Below, in pieces: positions 25,758 through 33,094 of a stretch of 36,072 bases of DNA. The stretch lies in assembly GCF_002929215.1 (NCBI RefSeq), contig NZ_PJII01000028.1, positions 1 through 36,072 on the forward strand, read 5' to 3'. The notes under the pieces were generated by a model that was not told the DNA's origin, ran no database searches, and was given only the letters and a program-made list of their open reading frames with translations. Numbering within the stretch: the first letter of the stretch is position 1; each line of letters opens with the position of its first letter. This stretch comes from Arthrobacter sp. ZGTC412. Its GTDB lineage: Bacteria > Actinomycetota > Actinomycetes > Actinomycetales > Micrococcaceae. The translations under genes and the position numbers were made by a program.

Positions 25758-26996
25758 ATGAGTGCGTTCGAGAAAATTGATGTCGTGGGTTCGGTGGTGG
25801 AGCTCGATGGCGATGAGATGACCCACGTCATGTGGCAGTTCATCAGGGACCGCCTGATAACTCCCTATTTAGACATCAAGCTGGAGAGTTTTGATCTCTC
25901 ACTGGAAAACCGGGACGCGACCGATGACCAGGTCACGCTGCAGGCTGCCCATGCCATCCGTCAGCACAAAGTAGGTGTCAAGTGCGCCACCATCACCCCG
26001 GATGAAGCGCGAGTCCGGGAATTCGGGCTGAAGAAGATGTGGCCCTCGCCCAACGGGACAGTCCGCAACGTCCTGGGCGGCGTCCTCTTCCGCGAACCGA
26101 TCATCATCTCCAACATCCCCCGGCTCGTCCCGGGCTGGAACAAACCCATCATTATCGGCCGGCACGCCTTCGGCGACCAATACCGGGCCACCAACTTCAA
26201 GGTCCCCGGGCCCGGGACGCTCACGTTGACATTCACCCCCTCCGATGGCGGAGAGGAGATCCGGCAGGAAGTTGCCACATACCCGGACGGCGGCGGCGTG
26301 GCGATGGGCATGTACAACTTCAGCGACTCCATCCGCGACTTCGCCCGCGCATCCTTCTCCTACGGTCTACAGCGGAATTACCCCGTCTACCTGTCCACAA
26401 AGAACACCATCCTCAAGGCCTACGACGGGCAGTTCAAAGACCTGTTCCAGGAGGTGTTCGAGGCCGAATTCAAGGACCGGTTCGAGGCCGCCGGCCTGGG
26501 CTACGAGCACCGGCTAATCGATGACATGGTCGCCTCAGCCATGAAATGGGAGGGCGGCTACGTTTGGGCCTGCAAGAACTACGACGGCGACGTCCAGTCA
26601 GACATCGTCGCCCAAGGCTTCGGTTCGCTCGGACTAATGACGTCCGTCCTCATGACGCCCGACGGCAGCACCCTGGTGGCGGAAGCCGCCCATGGCACCA
26701 TCACGCGGCACTACCGCCAACACCAACAGGGCAAGCCCACCTCCACGAACCCCATCGCCTGCATCTTCGCGTGGACCGGCGCACTGCGTCACCGCGGCAA
26801 GCTGGACCAGACACCGGATCTGACCCGCTTCGCCGAAACACTCGAGGACGTAGTCATCAAGGCTGTCGAATCCGGGGCGATGACCAAAGACCTAGCGCTG
26901 TTGATTGGGCCGGAACAGCCCTTCCTGACTACCCAAGAGTTCCTGGCTGCAGTTGACGCACGCCTTGCAACATCACTCGTGACGGTCACTGCCTGA
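25758..26996 (+). CDS. icd: NADP-dependent isocitrate dehydrogenase, dimeric (eukaryote-like) type
   Basis: A 412-aa enzyme of the IDH subfamily resembling eukaryotic cytosolic/mitochondrial NADP-IDH. It oxidatively decarboxylates isocitrate to 2-oxoglutarate. Conserved features are [18 protein letters not shown] at the start, [17 protein letters not shown], the isocitrate-binding [44 protein letters not shown], catalytic-site NYDGDVQSD and the NADP-binding [12 protein letters not shown] followed by [12 protein letters not shown]. Full length, intact; AAGGAAA precedes ATG 25758. Many Arthrobacter-like genomes also carry a larger monomeric IDH, so this may be a second, pathway-specific enzyme working directly downstream of the neighbouring aconitase. 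Confidence 0.95.
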   Translation: MSAFEKIDVVGSVVELDGDEMTHVMWQFIRDRLITPYLDIKLESFDLSLENRDATDDQVTLQAAHAIRQHKVGVKCATITPDEARVREFGLKKMWPSPNGTVRNVLGGVLFREPIIISNIPRLVPGWNKPIIIGRHAFGDQYRATNFKVPGPGTLTLTFTPSDGGEEIRQEVATYPDGGGVAMGMYNFSDSIRDFARASFSYGLQRNYPVYLSTKNTILKAYDGQFKDLFQEVFEAEFKDRFEAAGLGYEHRLIDDMVASAMKWEGGYVWACKNYDGDVQSDIVAQGFGSLGLMTSVLMTPDGSTLVAEAAHGTITRHYRQHQQGKPTSTNPIACIFAWTGALRHRGKLDQTPDLTRFAETLEDVVIKAVESGAMTKDLALLIGPEQPFLTTQEFLAAVDARLATSLVTVTA

Positions 26997-27062
26997 TTTT
27001 CGGCCGGCGCACCACAGGCAGAGAACGATGCCACACATCCCTAGATCTAAGGAAGAAAACGA

Positions 27063-28457
27063 ATGATCTCAACGATCAACCCCGTTACCGGTGAGCAGAT
27101 CCAGAGCTTCGACGCCCACACCGAACAGCAGGTGGATGCCGCCCTGACCGCGGCCGCGGATGCACAGAAAAGCTGGCGGGCCGTCCCGGTCGAGGACCGG
27201 GTCCAGATCCTGCGCAACACCGCCAAGGTCCTGCGCGACGGCAAGGCCGACTACGCCCGGCTGATTACCCTCGAGATGGGCAAGCCCATCTCCGAAGCAG
27301 AAGCTGAAATCGAAAAGTGCGCCAAGACGGCCGAATACTACGCCGAGCACGCCCCGCGCTTCCTGGCACCGGAAACGATTGAATCCGATGCCGCCGCCTC
27401 CGGGGTCGTCTTCGATCCCCTGGGCGTCGTGCTGGCCATCATGCCGTGGAACTACCCTTTCTGGCAGTTCTTCCGCTTTGCCCTGCCGGCATTGGCGGCA
27501 GGCAACGGCGCGATCCTCAAGCACGCCAACAACGTCCCGGCCTCCGCTCTGGCCGTGGAAGAAATCATGGACAAGGCAGGGCTGCCCGCCGGCCTGTTCG
27601 CCACGGTCCTGATCGAATCCGACCGGGTCGCCGGTCTCATCGCTGATGACCGGATCGCAGCGGTCACCTTGACCGGTTCCACCCAGGTCGGCCGGATCGT
27701 TGCCGGGCAGGCGGGGAACGCGCTGAAGAAGCAGGTCCTGGAGCTCGGCGGCTCAGACCCGTTCATCGTCCTGGCGGACGCGGACATCAAGGCGGCGGCG
27801 AAGGTAGCGGTCAAGGCCCGTTTCACCAACAACGGCCAGTCCTGCGTGAACGCGAAACGGTTCATTGTCGACGAAAAGATCGCCGATGAATTCGTCGCCG
27901 AGTTCCTGGCCCGCACCCGCGAACTCGTTGTCGGGGACCCGACCGACCGGGCAACTACCATCGGCCCGATGGCCCGGGAAAACCTCCGCGCCGAACTCCA
28001 CGACCAGGTCACCCGCACGGTGGAAAACGGCGGGAAGATCATCCTGGGCGGCAACATCGTGGACGGGCCCGGCTACTTCTACGAGCCCACCGTCATTGAC
28101 CACGTCCGCCCCGGACAGGCGGCCTTCGACGAGGAAACCTTCGGCCCCGTCGCGGCCATCATCCGCGTTTCCTCCACCGAGGAAGCCATCACCCTGGCCA
28201 ACCAGACCGAGTTCGGCCTCGGCGCCGCGCTCTGGACCCGGGACACCGACAAGGCAACAGCCCTGCTGCGGCACATCGACGCCGGAGCAGTGTTCATCAA
28301 CGGCATGGTCGCCTCCGACCCGCGCCTGCCCTTCGGCGGCATCAAAAACTCCGGTTACGGCCGAGAACTCGGTTCCTACGGCATCCGGGAATTCACCAAC
28401 ATGAAGACGTTCTGGACCGGCACCGCAACCGCCGCAACCCCCGCCGTCGCCGATTAA
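27063..28457 (+). CDS. NAD(P)-dependent aldehyde dehydrogenase, succinate-semialdehyde type
   Basis: A 464-aa aldehyde dehydrogenase. Catalytic Cys261 is in NNGQSCVNAKRF and general base Glu227 in LELGGSDPFIV; the N169-type motif is within IMPWNYPFWQ, and the C-terminal FGGIKNSGYGRELG is intact. The MPWNYPFWQ sequence and length point to the GabD/YneI (Sad) succinate-semialdehyde dehydrogenase group, which converts the semialdehyde to succinate. ATG 27063 has AAGGAAG upstream. It follows icd by 66 nt and precedes a cupin by 11 nt. In this cluster it could oxidise an aldehyde intermediate of the same substrate; exact substrate unknown. Confidence 0.93.
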   Translation: MISTINPVTGEQIQSFDAHTEQQVDAALTAAADAQKSWRAVPVEDRVQILRNTAKVLRDGKADYARLITLEMGKPISEAEAEIEKCAKTAEYYAEHAPRFLAPETIESDAAASGVVFDPLGVVLAIMPWNYPFWQFFRFALPALAAGNGAILKHANNVPASALAVEEIMDKAGLPAGLFATVLIESDRVAGLIADDRIAAVTLTGSTQVGRIVAGQAGNALKKQVLELGGSDPFIVLADADIKAAAKVAVKARFTNNGQSCVNAKRFIVDEKIADEFVAEFLARTRELVVGDPTDRATTIGPMARENLRAELHDQVTRTVENGGKIILGGNIVDGPGYFYEPTVIDHVRPGQAAFDEETFGPVAAIIRVSSTEEAITLANQTEFGLGAALWTRDTDKATALLRHIDAGAVFINGMVASDPRLPFGGIKNSGYGRELGSYGIREFTNMKTFWTGTATAATPAVAD

Positions 28458-28468
28458 GGAAGTCCCCA

Positions 28469-28930
28469 ATGACGCACATCTGCACCAGCATCAGCTTCGT
28501 GGACGCAGTCATCCTGCGCCCGGCCGAACTGCCCCGCAAAGACCGCGGCAACGGCGCCTCCACCGTCCCGCTCGTCGGATCCCACCTGGGCGCGACCACG
28601 TTCCTGAACGGGATCACCACCTTCGATCCGGGCGCCGCCATCGGCCACCACAGCCACAACTGCGTCGAATCCGTCGCCGTCATCGAAGGCACCGCCTTCG
28701 TAGACATCGACGGTACCGAGCACTACCTGAACACCTACGACACCACCTTCGTGCCGGCCAACATTATCCACCGGTTCCGCAACGCCTCGGACACCGAGCC
28801 GATGAAGATCCTCTGGACCTACGCCTCCATCGACGCGACCCGGACCATGGCCGGCACGACCGAGCGCACCCGCATTGATGAAGAACAGGCCAACCAGCCG
28901 GCAGCCACGGAAGCAGGAGCAGCATCATGA
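28469..28930 (+). CDS. Cupin-domain protein
   Basis: A 153-aa single-domain cupin. The metal-binding motif 1 appears as GHHSHNCVESVAVIEG (His, His, Glu) and motif 2 as FVPANIIHRFRNAS (His), the complete ligand set for an Fe or Mn centre. Residues ~45-125 make the beta barrel; the C-terminal tail is polar and Ala-rich. Small cupins in catabolic operons may be dioxygenases, isomerases or ligand sensors. It begins 11 nt after the aldehyde dehydrogenase and overlaps the next gene by 4 nt (ATGA), so it is certainly in the operon. Function unknown. Confidence 0.88.
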   Translation: MTHICTSISFVDAVILRPAELPRKDRGNGASTVPLVGSHLGATTFLNGITTFDPGAAIGHHSHNCVESVAVIEGTAFVDIDGTEHYLNTYDTTFVPANIIHRFRNASDTEPMKILWTYASIDATRTMAGTTERTRIDEEQANQPAATEAGAAS

Positions 28931-29226
28931 TCCAAGAGATAGCGACCTTGACCATCAAGCCCGGCGCCGCGCTGGCATTCGAGGACGCAGTTGCTGAAGC
29001 TGCGCCGCTCTTCCAGAAAGCACCAGGCGCCCTGGGCTTCCGTCTCGACCGCTCCATCGAGACCCCGCTCCAGTACACCCTCACCGTTGCCTGGGCAACG
29101 GTCGAGGACCACACCGTCGGGTTCCGCAACTCCGAAGCCTTCGCCACGTGGCGCGAACTCGTCGGACCCCACTTCGCCGAGGCACCCAAGGTCAAGCACC
29201 TCGAACACGTATACCTCGGCTTCTAA
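28927..29226 (+). CDS. ABM-fold antibiotic-biosynthesis-monooxygenase-like protein
   Basis: A 99-aa alpha/beta ferredoxin-like dimer-forming protein of the ABM/YgiN family (IATLTIKPGAALAFEDAV, GALGFRLDRSIETPLQYTL, WRELVGPHFAEAPKVKHLE). Some members are cofactor-free quinol or polyketide oxygenases; others only bind ligands. The ATG overlaps the cupin stop (ATGA). Cupin plus ABM pairing hints at handling of an oxygenated or enolic intermediate. It is the last gene of the acnA-led run; 76 nt follow before the regulator gene. Confidence 0.88.
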   Translation: MIQEIATLTIKPGAALAFEDAVAEAAPLFQKAPGALGFRLDRSIETPLQYTLTVAWATVEDHTVGFRNSEAFATWRELVGPHFAEAPKVKHLEHVYLGF

Positions 29227-29302
29227 AACCCAACCTCACCGAATTACCGGCCAGACGTCCGGCGAGCTGGCACCCCTACACTGGTGCGGAGGAGGAACAC
29301 CA

Positions 29303-30127
29303 TTGGCACGTCTGCCTTCGCTCATTCCTGAACAGCGCCGGCAGGAGATCCTACGGCATCTCCAGCGCGAACAGGTTCTGAGTTATAAGCAGCTCACAGA
29401 GCTCGTAGGGGTCAGCCATATGACGGTACGCCGGGACGTTGCTGCCCTGGCTGAGCAGGGGTGGGTCACCGCCGCGCAGGGTGGCGCCTTGTTTGTCCCA
29501 CGGCAGTTGGCCGAACCCCGGCGCATGCAGAAGAACGACAGCGACCTACCTCAAAGGACTGCTATCGCGAAGGCAGCGGCTTCGATGGTCTCGGACTCGA
29601 TGACGATCTACCTCGATGCTGGAACAACGGTGCAGGCCATGCGGCCGTTTCTCGAAGCGAGGACAGGCCTCACTATCGTCAGTAACGACCTCAGCACCAT
29701 TCTGGCGTTCATGGACCACCGCGGCGTGGATATCGTTTGCCTTGGCGGCAGCGTAGACATCAACAGCCAGTCAACGCTGGGGCGGTTGGCTGCCCGGACG
29801 CTGAAAGAACTGTCCTTGGACATCGCCTTCCTGTCCTGCCAGTCTTGGGATGCCAAGCACGGAGTTACAGCTATGGTCGAGGCTGCAGTCGAAGTAAAGA
29901 GGGCAGCGCACGATGCTGCGACGTCCACCGTCCTGTTGGCCGATAGTGGAAAGTTCGCCAGATTCGGGACCTATCGTGTGATCAGCCTCGAAGAACTCGA
30001 CAGGATTGTCACAGACGATGGACTATCCGTTGACGATCTCGACGTGCTGCCCACTGAAGTAACGGAAGTCATCCGTGCTGATGCCATCGATGCTTCTCCG
30101 GTGACGGCAACCGAAACTGTCTGGTAG
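29303..30127 (+). CDS. DeoR-family transcriptional regulator
   Basis: A 274-aa regulator read from TTG 29303, supported by a strong Shine-Dalgarno (GGAGGA repeated just upstream) and by the position of the DeoR helix-turn-helix (IPEQRRQEILRHLQREQVL, VSHMTVRRDVAALAEQGWV, residues ~5-57). The longer frame from 28991 overlaps the ABM gene and is rejected. The C-terminal sensor domain has the DeoRC features YLDAGTTVQAMRPFLEA, TIVSNDLSTILAF, VCLGGSVDINSQ and LADSGKFARFGTYRV; these domains usually bind sugar phosphates or related phosphorylated metabolites. It follows the acnA operon by 76 nt, so it may regulate it. Its operator is not identified. Confidence 0.93.
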   Translation: MARLPSLIPEQRRQEILRHLQREQVLSYKQLTELVGVSHMTVRRDVAALAEQGWVTAAQGGALFVPRQLAEPRRMQKNDSDLPQRTAIAKAAASMVSDSMTIYLDAGTTVQAMRPFLEARTGLTIVSNDLSTILAFMDHRGVDIVCLGGSVDINSQSTLGRLAARTLKELSLDIAFLSCQSWDAKHGVTAMVEAAVEVKRAAHDAATSTVLLADSGKFARFGTYRVISLEELDRIVTDDGLSVDDLDVLPTEVTEVIRADAIDASPVTATETVW

Positions 30128-30286
30128 AAAAGCTGAGGAGCATTCGGTCCTCTGCCCGTCCGGCGGGCCTGACGCGACGGACGTTGTTCGTATTTGGTCG
30201 GTTTGATGGGCGTTGCTCCTTGGAGAGTCCGGCCACCGTGCTCATGCCGGGAAGTCAGGCGAAGAAAGTGCAAAAAACTGCTCTTA

Positions 30287-30300
30287 GGTGGTCGACCACT
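30287..30300. promoter_or_regulatory. FadR-type operator before the rraA-like gene
   Basis: GTGGTCGACCAC (30288-30299) is a perfect 12-bp palindrome 48 nt upstream of the rraA-like ATG. It contains the TGGTCGACCA core typical of FadR-like GntR operators (TGGTnnnACCA type). The same core recurs twice before the second importer. A possible -10 (TAGCAT, 30315-30320) would put the palindrome over the -35, so binding should repress. The rest of the 220-bp gap from 30128 shows only a weak GAGGA/TCCTC repeat after the DeoR stop. Confidence 0.75.
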
Positions 30301-30347
30301 TTGGGTTTGCGGAGTAGCATTGCGGTACGACTCAAAGGGGATTATTC

Positions 30348-30824
30348 ATGACAGCGGAATCCGTCAACACAGCTGATCTTTACGATGAGCGCGGCGAGGA
30401 CATTCAGTCCCTCGCCATCCAGTTCCAGTCACTCGGCGGCAGGACACACTTCAGCGGCCCCGCCAGGACTGTCCGGTGCTTCGAGGACAACGCTCTGCTC
30501 AAGTCCGTGGTATCCACCCCCGGCGAAGGTGCCATCCTGGTTGTTGACGGCGGCGGGTCGCTCTCCCGGGCATTAATGGGGGACATGATCGCCGAGATCG
30601 CCGTTTCCAACGGGTGGTCCGGCGTGATCATCAATGGAGCCATCCGGGACCGCGAAGCGATTTCCGGCCTCCCGCTGGGCGTGAAAGCATTGGGAAGCAA
30701 CCCCAGAAAAAGCACCAAGACCGGCGCTGGCGAGTCCGACGTTGAACTGACTCTCGATGGTGTCACCATCAGGCCAGGCGCCTTGGTGTACTGCGACCCG
30801 GATGGAGTTCTTGTTGAGCGCTGA
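30348..30824 (+). CDS. rraA: RraA-like protein (RNase E regulator / HMG-aldolase fold)
   Basis: A 158-aa protein with the RraA fold. Key stretches are [21 protein letters not shown], the [21 protein letters not shown] region, and [14 protein letters not shown] with the arginine-aspartate pair of the family, then [17 protein letters not shown]. Homologues either inhibit RNase E or act as divalent-metal aldolases for 4-hydroxy-4-methyl-2-oxoglutarate and oxaloacetate decarboxylation. Here the RD pair is followed by R-E-A rather than an acidic residue two positions on, which weakens the aldolase reading, although actinobacterial proteins often look this way. AAGGGG precedes the ATG. The FadR-type operator upstream and coupling to the fadR-like gene tie it to the cluster. 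Confidence 0.88.
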   Translation: MTAESVNTADLYDERGEDIQSLAIQFQSLGGRTHFSGPARTVRCFEDNALLKSVVSTPGEGAILVVDGGGSLSRALMGDMIAEIAVSNGWSGVIINGAIRDREAISGLPLGVKALGSNPRKSTKTGAGESDVELTLDGVTIRPGALVYCDPDGVLVER

Positions 30825-31596
30825 CCCAGCCATTGCCGAACCCGCCCCGCGGGCCACCCGCCGTAAACGTGCGGTACCCTCGGTGACGGGACTCAAGCCT
30901 GTGAGCGTGGTCCATGCAGAGCCCGCGTCCTCCGAGGTTGCCAAGGCCCTGCTGGACTACATTTTTTCCGGACAGGTCGCCCCGGGCGAGAAGCTCCCTT
31001 CGGAGCGTCAGCTCAGCGAATCCTTCGGAGTGGGACGCTCAGTAGTTCGCGAGGGAATCAAGTCACTGGGTCTACTGGGCCTTGTGGAGTTCCGCCACGG
31101 CGGCGGAACGTTCCTCCGGAATGCCAACTCCGAACTGCTGCCCAGGGTGATCGAGTGGGGGCTGATGCTCGGTGAGCGCCGCACCTCGGACCTGGTGGAA
31201 GCCCGCCAGCACATCGAGCGGGTGACCGCGGGCCTCGCCGCCACGCGCAGGACTGACGCGGACCTCAAGCGCATCAAGAAGGCCCTGGATGCGATGGGTG
31301 CAGCCAAAACAACCGAGGAGTTCGTCACCGCCGACGTCGACTTCCACCTTGCAGTCGCTGACGCCTCCGGAAACACTGTCCTTGCCAACATGCTGAAGAA
31401 CATCGCAGCGCTCCTGCGGGTGTGGATCCACCGCGTCATGGACGCGGAAACGTCCTTCACCGGCTCCCACCGAGAACACACCCCCGTGTACGAGGCAATC
31501 CTGGCCGGCGACGCCGACAGGGCTTCCGGGTCGATGGCAGAACACATGGATGCAGCCAGTGGCAGGCTCATGGCTACGCTGAACTCCAGCGAATAA
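30802..31596 (+). CDS. FadR-type GntR regulator (FCD domain)
   Basis: A GntR/FadR-family regulator of about 264 aa. The start is uncertain: ATG 30802 overlaps the rraA stop by 23 nt, and TTG 30811/30814 are alternatives with GGAG just upstream. After a ~35-residue basic leader, the winged helix reads [17 protein letters not shown] and [19 protein letters not shown], then HGGGTFLRN. The FCD domain (~115-255) shows [36 protein letters not shown] and [18 protein letters not shown], the likely metal/effector ligands. It sits between TGGTCGACCA-type palindromes at 30288 and 31689/31776, the classical operator shape for this family, so autoregulation and control of importer 2 are strongly suggested. 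Confidence 0.92.
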   Translation: MEFLLSADPAIAEPAPRATRRKRAVPSVTGLKPVSVVHAEPASSEVAKALLDYIFSGQVAPGEKLPSERQLSESFGVGRSVVREGIKSLGLLGLVEFRHGGGTFLRNANSELLPRVIEWGLMLGERRTSDLVEARQHIERVTAGLAATRRTDADLKRIKKALDAMGAAKTTEEFVTADVDFHLAVADASGNTVLANMLKNIAALLRVWIHRVMDAETSFTGSHREHTPVYEAILAGDADRASGSMAEHMDAASGRLMATLNSSE

Positions 31597-31609
31597 GTAC
31601 GCGCAACGG

Positions 31610-31641
31610 GCGGGGAGGCAGGCAAAGCTTCCCCGCTTTTT
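31610..31641 (+). terminator. Intrinsic terminator after the fadR-like gene
   Basis: GCGGGGA (31610-31616) pairs with TCCCCGC (31630-31636), followed by TTTTT, 14 nt after the regulator stop. It insulates the rraA-fadR unit from the second importer operon. Confidence 0.88.
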
Positions 31642-31688
31642 GCTGCCCAAAAAGTGCCCGAGAACAGTAATTCCTTAAATCAAGACAC

Positions 31689-31712
31689 AAGTGGTTGACT
31701 GGCCGACCACTT
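31689..31712. promoter_or_regulatory. FadR-type operator, distal copy before importer 2
   Basis: An AAGTGGT...ACCACTT inverted repeat contains the core TGGCCGACCA (31700-31709) and an extra left half-site TGGTTGAC. It matches the proximal copy over 22 nt with one difference and lies exactly 86 bp upstream of it, roughly eight helical turns, which would suit cooperative binding or a loop. Confidence 0.75.
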
Positions 31713-31775
31713 AAGGGCATCCTGATGAGGCACCAGAAAAACTTGAACCGGAAATGCGCGAGATTTCTGGTGCCT

Positions 31776-31797
31776 AGTGGTTGACTGGTCGACCACT
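31776..31797. promoter_or_regulatory. FadR-type operator, proximal copy before importer 2
   Basis: AGTGGT (31776-31781) and ACCACT (31792-31797) flank the perfect palindrome TGGTCGACCA (31786-31795). The site lies inside the predicted promoter of the importer operon, so a bound regulator should block RNA polymerase. Confidence 0.8.
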
Positions 31798-31809
31798 TAG
31801 CGTCATGAT
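31781..31809 (+). promoter_or_regulatory. Promoter of the second importer operon
   Basis: TTGACT (31781-31786, five of six to TTGACA) and CATGAT (31804-31809, four of six to TATAAT) are 17 bp apart, 80 nt before the start codon. The proximal operator covers the -35 and spacer. The distal operator also contains a TTGACT, suggesting a duplicated promoter/operator module. Confidence 0.65.
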
Positions 31810-31888
31810 TGTGTGAGCAGCCTCACTGGCTGATCACAGTCACGGAAGACAACCAAGACCAGCCGTGCAGCCTCAAGGGAGAGAAGCA

Positions 31889-33064
31889 ATGACTGAATTC
31901 AAGACGGCCCCGCCATCCGGGCCTCGCCGCCGGATGGTTATGACCGCTGGTGCGGCAGCAATCGCGGCCCTGATGGGTTTGACCGCATGTGGCGGCGACA
32001 CCGGCCCAGCACAGACGCCCGCACCGGAGAATTCCATCGCCGTGGGGGAGTATCCCGACTACTACCCCGCTGATTACAAAGACGTGGTCGCCGCAGCCGA
32101 AAAAGAGGGCGGCGAGCTGACCATCTACTCCAATACCGACCAGGAAAACTGGGATCCTGTACTGCGTGACTTCAAGAAGAAGTACCCGTTCGTCACAAAA
32201 ATCTCCGCCAACAACCTGGACAGCGACGAAGTTTTCCAGAAGGCGCTGAGCGAGAAGGCCACCGGTGGGTCCGCAGCGGACATCTTCGTCTCCAACGCCG
32301 CAGGGGCATGGGCAGACTTCGCAGCCCGCGACGGAATGCTGGCCGACTACACATCACCGGAACTGGGTAAACTCCCGACATTCGCCGCACTGCTGCCGGG
32401 CGTGGTCGCCATGTCCGCTGACCCGCAGACCATCGCGTACAACACAACTTTGCTCGAAGAAAAGCCCGAGAGCCTGAAGGGGCTTGCTGAGCAAATCAAG
32501 GCCAACCCGGCCGACTTCGAGAACATGATCGGTGTTCGCGACACCACCGGCGCCTTTGGCTTCACCATGTTCTACAACCTCACCGAGTCCCACCCGGAAG
32601 CCTGGGACTCACTGGCAACAATTCTTTCGGCCTCACGCCCCGAGACGTCCTCAGGCACCCTGTCCGAAAAGGTCCTGGCCGGCGAGTACAAGGCCGGTGT
32701 CCTGGTCACAGCCGCTCCGGCGTTTCCTGTGGTGAAGAACAGTAACGGCCTTTTCGACATTGTTCTCCCGACCGACGGCACGGTTGTGATTCCCCGCGGC
32801 CTCGGCGTCTCCGCTGACGCACCGCACCCGGCAACGGCCAAACTCTTCCAGGACTTCGTGATCTCAGAAGAAGGCCAGCAGGCAGTTCTCGAAGGCGGAC
32901 TGTCCTCCTACCGAGAGGGCGTGGAATCAGTCCAGTTCGCCCTGACCTACCAGGATGTCGTCTCCAAGGTCGGCGAAGAGAACGTCATCATGGCCCCGTA
33001 CGAGACTGTCCCGGCGGACAAGGTGAAGGCATTCACCGACCGCTGGCAGAGCCTCCTCAAGTAG
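31889..33064 (+). CDS. Extracellular solute-binding lipoprotein, Fe3+/AfuA type (copy 2)
   Basis: A 391-aa paralogue of the binding protein at 18515. An arginine-rich start (GPRRRMVMTA), hydrophobic stretch and lipobox LTAC with Cys34 give a lipoprotein signal. ATG 31889 has AAGGGAGAG upstream; an upstream GTG at 31865 lacks one. The mature part aligns with copy 1 without large gaps (both have TPAPENSIA and YSNTDQENW), but it has clearly more substitutions than the permease and ATPase pairs. It has GTLSEKVLAGEY where copy 1 has ATDKILAGEY. Divergence concentrated in the binding protein suggests the two importers recognise different though related solutes. No iron-binding tyrosine pair is evident. 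Confidence 0.93.
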   Translation: MTEFKTAPPSGPRRRMVMTAGAAAIAALMGLTACGGDTGPAQTPAPENSIAVGEYPDYYPADYKDVVAAAEKEGGELTIYSNTDQENWDPVLRDFKKKYPFVTKISANNLDSDEVFQKALSEKATGGSAADIFVSNAAGAWADFAARDGMLADYTSPELGKLPTFAALLPGVVAMSADPQTIAYNTTLLEEKPESLKGLAEQIKANPADFENMIGVRDTTGAFGFTMFYNLTESHPEAWDSLATILSASRPETSSGTLSEKVLAGEYKAGVLVTAAPAFPVVKNSNGLFDIVLPTDGTVVIPRGLGVSADAPHPATAKLFQDFVISEEGQQAVLEGGLSSYREGVESVQFALTYQDVVSKVGEENVIMAPYETVPADKVKAFTDRWQSLLK

Positions 33065-33094
33065 CCCATGGTGCAAGGATCTGGAACCAAAATC

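Noticed and set aside
28991-29302. N-terminal extension of the DeoR regulator
   Set aside because: It overlaps the ABM gene almost entirely. The TTG at 29303 has a strong GGAGGA Shine-Dalgarno and places the helix-turn-helix at the usual N-terminal position.
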